Assembly (NCBI RefSeq): GCF_040250305.1 | Contig: NZ_CP158190.1 | Location: 528,001 to 592,000 of the forward strand | Source of the DNA: Peribacillus frigoritolerans | Lineage (GTDB): Bacteria > Bacillota > Bacilli > Bacillales > DSM-1321 | Direction: 5' to 3' | Length of the DNA: 64,000 nucleotides | Part shown: positions 61,502 through 64,000 of the stretch, piece by piece | Numbering within the stretch: position 1 is the stretch's first letter | How the letters are laid out: every line of letters begins with the position of its first letter | The notes under the pieces: model-generated | The model's database searches: none | What the model saw: the letters and a program-made list of their open reading frames with translations, nothing else | Told to the model about the DNA's origin: nothing | Made by a program: the position numbers and the translations under genes

Positions 61502-61528
61502 GTTTAGCACTTTCATCCTCTGGGGTAT
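61502..61528 (+). promoter_or_regulatory. SigB-type promoter
   Basis: GTTTAG at 61502-61507, a 15-base spacer, then GGGTAT at 61523-61528. The SigB consensus is GTTTAA-N12-15-GGGTAT; the only mismatch is one base in the -35 box. The downstream gene encodes a general stress protein. Confidence 0.8.
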
Positions 61529-61574
61529 GTAAAGGGGGAGCGACAATTTACATTCTTTAAGGAGGATGATAGAT

Positions 61575-62081
61575 ATGGATAAACGTATAATTGGTGTATA
61601 TGAAACTGGAGAAGAAGCTATAAAGGCTGTTGAGTCATTACAGGCCCAAGGATATGATCGTGAAGATATTTCAGTGGTAGCTAAAGATAAAGAAGAATTA
61701 AATGCAGTTAATGAAGAAACGGGTACAAAAGTTGAGGAGGGGCTCGCAGCTGGTGCGGCGACCGGAGGTATTTTGGGCGGTGCTGCCGGATTATTAGCTG
61801 GTGTGGGTGCGTTGGCGATTCCGGGAATCGGACCGGTACTGGCAGCTGGACCGCTTGCTGCAACATTAGCCGGAGCGGCTGTAGGTGCTGGTACAGGAGG
61901 ATTGGCCGGTACATTAATCGGTATGGGCATACCTGAAGACGAGGCGAATCGTTATGAAGCGGATGTAAAGAGTGGCAAGCTGCTTGTGTTAGTTGATTCG
62001 GATGCGAGAAAAACCAGTTCTTCTTACTCAGGAATAACGGAAACCGATGAAACGCTAACGAACGGTAGAAGAACTCTATAG
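61575..62081 (+). CDS. General stress protein with YflT-like domain
   Basis: A 168-residue protein. Residues 1-50 fit a YflT/heat-induced stress domain ('IIGVYETGEEAIKAVESLQA'). A long Gly/Ala-rich stretch follows (residues about 56-120), able to form a hairpin of two hydrophobic segments with glycine-zipper character, then 'IPEDEANRYEADVKSGKLLV' and a polar tail. ATG at 61575 follows AAGGAGG; an ATG at 61566 lies inside that site. A SigB promoter lies upstream. Monocistronic. Confidence 0.9.
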   Translation: MDKRIIGVYETGEEAIKAVESLQAQGYDREDISVVAKDKEELNAVNEETGTKVEEGLAAGAATGGILGGAAGLLAGVGALAIPGIGPVLAAGPLAATLAGAAVGAGTGGLAGTLIGMGIPEDEANRYEADVKSGKLLVLVDSDARKTSSSYSGITETDETLTNGRRTL

Positions 62082-62091
62082 GTCGTAAGTT

Positions 62092-62128
62092 AAAAAAGGA
62101 CGGATCCCTTAGGATCCGTCTTTTTTTT
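62092..62128. terminator. Bidirectional terminator
   Basis: ACGGATCC / GGATCCGT with a four-base loop, an A6 tract left and T8 right, between the convergent stress and chemoreceptor genes. Confidence 0.93.
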
Positions 62129-62130
62129 GA

Positions 62131-64000
62131 TTAGAATGTGAACTTCTTTATTTCTTTGTGCATTTCCTGGGATAGGGCATCCAATTCACTAGCCAGGGAA
62201 TTTAATTGTTCCATGGAAGCATTCGTTTGTTCTACGGAAGCAGATACTTCTTCAGTTCCTGCGGCAGTTTCCTGACTGATCGAATTTAATTTTTCTGCAT
62301 TGCTCGCCATCCGTGTGACCTCGTTTACCATATCGTTCATCATCTTTTTGATTTCGTCAAAATTGCTGAATGTGTTCGCGATGATGGATGCAATGTGACT
62401 GAAGGCATTTTCCGTATCCGTTACAGAAGTATCCTGAAGATGGATTTTTTGATTGACTTGATCAATCAAATGAACGGTATTTGTTGTATCGGTTTGCATC
62501 GCTTGAATGATTTCAGAGATTTCTTTCAGTGAGTTTTCCGTCTGTTCGGCCAATTTCTTAACTTCATCGGCAACAACTGCAAACCCTTTTCCGTGCTCAC
62601 CAGCCCTGGCTGCTTCGATGGCAGCATTAAGAGCGAGTAAATTCGTTTGTCCTGCAATCCCGCTTATGGTCTTTACGATCGCACTAATATCATTGGAGCG
62701 TGCATCCAATGATTTGACTGCCGTACTCATCTTATTGGATATTTGGGACGTTTCATTGAATTGTTGTTTCAGGCCTTGCACTTGAGTGATTCCGTTTTCA
62801 GAAGCCTTGAACATATTTTCGGATTCCGTGGCCATTTTGCCCGTTTGCGCCTCAAGATCATTGATTTTGTCAGCCAATAGCTTTACGGCCACTTCGTTAT
62901 TCTGCCCGACTTCGATTTGGTCTATGGCTCCGGCTGCTATTTGTTCCATCGTCATGGCCACCTCGTTAGCTGCCGCTGAATTTTCATCGGCACTAGCCAC
63001 TAGCGTCATGGAGGAATCCGATACTTTATCGGAAAGGTTGTTGACAACCCCTAACATATGACTCATATTCCTGGTCATTAAGCTGGTATCTTCTGCAAGT
63101 TGGCCTATCTCATCTTTCCTTGAAATGGAATTCCTGGAGGTGAAATCACCGTTAGCCATTTTCCGTATGGATTCCTGCAGCTTTTTAATGGGATTCGTTA
63201 AAGAACGGGTGATGAAGATGGCAGATAGTGCAGTGACGGTAAAGACGATCAACAGTGTGATGATATTATCGATTATCATCGGGTTTGCACGGACGAGCAC
63301 TTCGTTTTCATCCATTACCCCTGCTATTCTCCATCCGGTTGTAGGATTTGTGGCGTATCCGACGATCCTGCTTTTCCCTTCAAATTCCTCGATCATTGAA
63401 CCGGATTCACTTTTCATTTTTTTGAAAATATTTTCCTTTGATATATCCTGTTGAATTTTTTCCTTGTCTGGATGGGTAACGAATGACCCTTTCTTATCCA
63501 GCAAAACCGTATAGCCCGTTTCGCCGAATTTCGTTTGATTGACCATTGTGATCAATGTATCGATCGAGATGTCGACACCGAGCACGCCTACTAATTCATT
63601 ACGATCATCATATACAGCTTTTGCTGCAGTAATGACAAGTGTATCCGTCGCCTTATCAATATAAGGTTCCGTCCAAATGGTCTTGTTTTTTTGTTTCAAT
63701 GCGGATTGATACCAGTCCCTTTGTCTTGGATCGAAGTCAGTCGGCAATTCAGCTTTTGGGAATATTAATGTTTTTCCATCTTTCTCCGTGCCAAGGTATA
63801 AACCATTTATTTCAGAACTGCTTGATTGTGTATGGGAAAACTCATCCATTATGGATTCGGGGTTCTTATCATAAGTACTCATGATAGGATACTTACCGAT
63901 CCTATCCAATTGACTTTCCGTTTTTTGAAAGAAGATTTCGAAAGAATCGTTCATTGACTTGACTTGCTCTTCAGTCGTTCCGGTAAATTCCTTGGTCGTC
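62131..64000 (-). CDS. Methyl-accepting chemotaxis protein, N-terminus outside the window
   Basis: The minus-strand frame stays open to the window end, so 622 residues are visible and the first membrane span is missing. A double-Cache sensor domain ('[20 protein letters not shown]', '[20 protein letters not shown]', '[18 protein letters not shown]') is followed by a span ('[20 protein letters not shown]'), a HAMP domain ('[20 protein letters not shown]') and the signalling coiled coil with the hairpin tip '[20 protein letters not shown]'. It binds small ligands such as amino acids or organic acids outside the cell and signals to CheA. Confidence 0.96.
   Translation of the reverse strand, partial: TTKEFTGTTEEQVKSMNDSFEIFFQKTESQLDRIGKYPIMSTYDKNPESIMDEFSHTQSSSSEINGLYLGTEKDGKTLIFPKAELPTDFDPRQRDWYQSALKQKNKTIWTEPYIDKATDTLVITAAKAVYDDRNELVGVLGVDISIDTLITMVNQTKFGETGYTVLLDKKGSFVTHPDKEKIQQDISKENIFKKMKSESGSMIEEFEGKSRIVGYATNPTTGWRIAGVMDENEVLVRANPMIIDNIITLLIVFTVTALSAIFITRSLTNPIKKLQESIRKMANGDFTSRNSISRKDEIGQLAEDTSLMTRNMSHMLGVVNNLSDKVSDSSMTLVASADENSAAANEVAMTMEQIAAGAIDQIEVGQNNEVAVKLLADKINDLEAQTGKMATESENMFKASENGITQVQGLKQQFNETSQISNKMSTAVKSLDARSNDISAIVKTISGIAGQTNLLALNAAIEAARAGEHGKGFAVVADEVKKLAEQTENSLKEISEIIQAMQTDTTNTVHLIDQVNQKIHLQDTSVTDTENAFSHIASIIANTFSNFDEIKKMMNDMVNEVTRMASNAEKLNSISQETAAGTEEVSASVEQTNASMEQLNSLASELDALSQEMHKEIKKFTF

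Overview
The window looks like chromosome of a low-GC Gram-positive bacterium of the Bacillaceae, most like Peribacillus or a near relative. This is an inference from gene content and signals: T-box, SAM-I and preQ1-I leaders, a QoxABCD-type quinol oxidase, YfmQ- and YclM-like proteins, SigB-, TnrA-, CcpA- and Fur-type sites, strong AGGAGG ribosome sites and several TTG starts. No rRNA, tRNA, CRISPR array, intact insertion sequence or prophage was seen.

Layout. 0-1.5 kb: end of a sugar-oxidation cluster (Gfo/Idh/MocA oxidoreductase, sugar-phosphate isomerase). 1.5-5.4 kb: a GC-richer PadR / DUF1048 / ABC transporter cassette bracketed by two 21-bp satellite arrays and preceded by a 236-bp duplicated promoter-operator block. 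A short fragment that may be the start of a glycosidase gene lies just inside the right-hand array. 5.5-10.1 kb: housekeeping genes on the minus strand (RluF, EamA exporter, aldo/keto reductase, BrnQ with its T-box). 10.3-13.7 kb: a small basic protein and a large TPR-GTPase. 13.7-17.7 kb: a SAM-I riboswitch in front of a complete ribose-type ABC importer, an unusual pairing that points to a methylthioribose-like substrate. 17.9-21.1 kb: a rearranged zone with two HxlR regulators, two flavin oxidoreductases, a broken padR gene and a displaced, decayed copy of the 3' third of the importer permease.

21.4-26.7 kb: FabH, an XRE membrane regulator, a lipoprotein and an HtrA protease. 27.7-31.5 kb: the qoxABCD terminal oxidase. 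31.8-37.4 kb: YfmQ, a small BA3454-like protein, an EamA transporter, preQ1-controlled queF, aspartokinase and a nitroreductase, with two copies of a dispersed structured repeat. 37.4-41.4 kb: a candidate Fur-controlled structured RNA on the minus strand, then a heterodimeric ABC exporter on the plus strand. 41.7-46.2 kb: CstA with its YbdD-like partner, then ammonium transporter and GlnK behind several TnrA-like boxes. 46.5-54.4 kb: LytTR regulator with CoA-transferase, AI-2E-family permease, succinate-semialdehyde dehydrogenase, a dicarboxylate symporter with a cre site, and a ketopantoate reductase. 55-58.9 kb: a LytTR / DUF3021 / 2TM set followed by an ABC transporter and an Sfp-type phosphopantetheinyl transferase with an altered metal site; the end of a lost short-chain dehydrogenase gene lies in the middle. 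59-64 kb: LysM-3D wall protein, third repeat copy, M20 deacylase, a SigB-type stress gene and a chemotaxis receptor cut by the window end.

The most promising points for follow-up are the SAM-riboswitch importer, the Fur-associated structured RNA candidate, the satellite-bracketed ABC cassette, the LytTR/ABC/PPTase locus, and the dispersed element whose copies appear to be flanked by duplicated terminator sequence.
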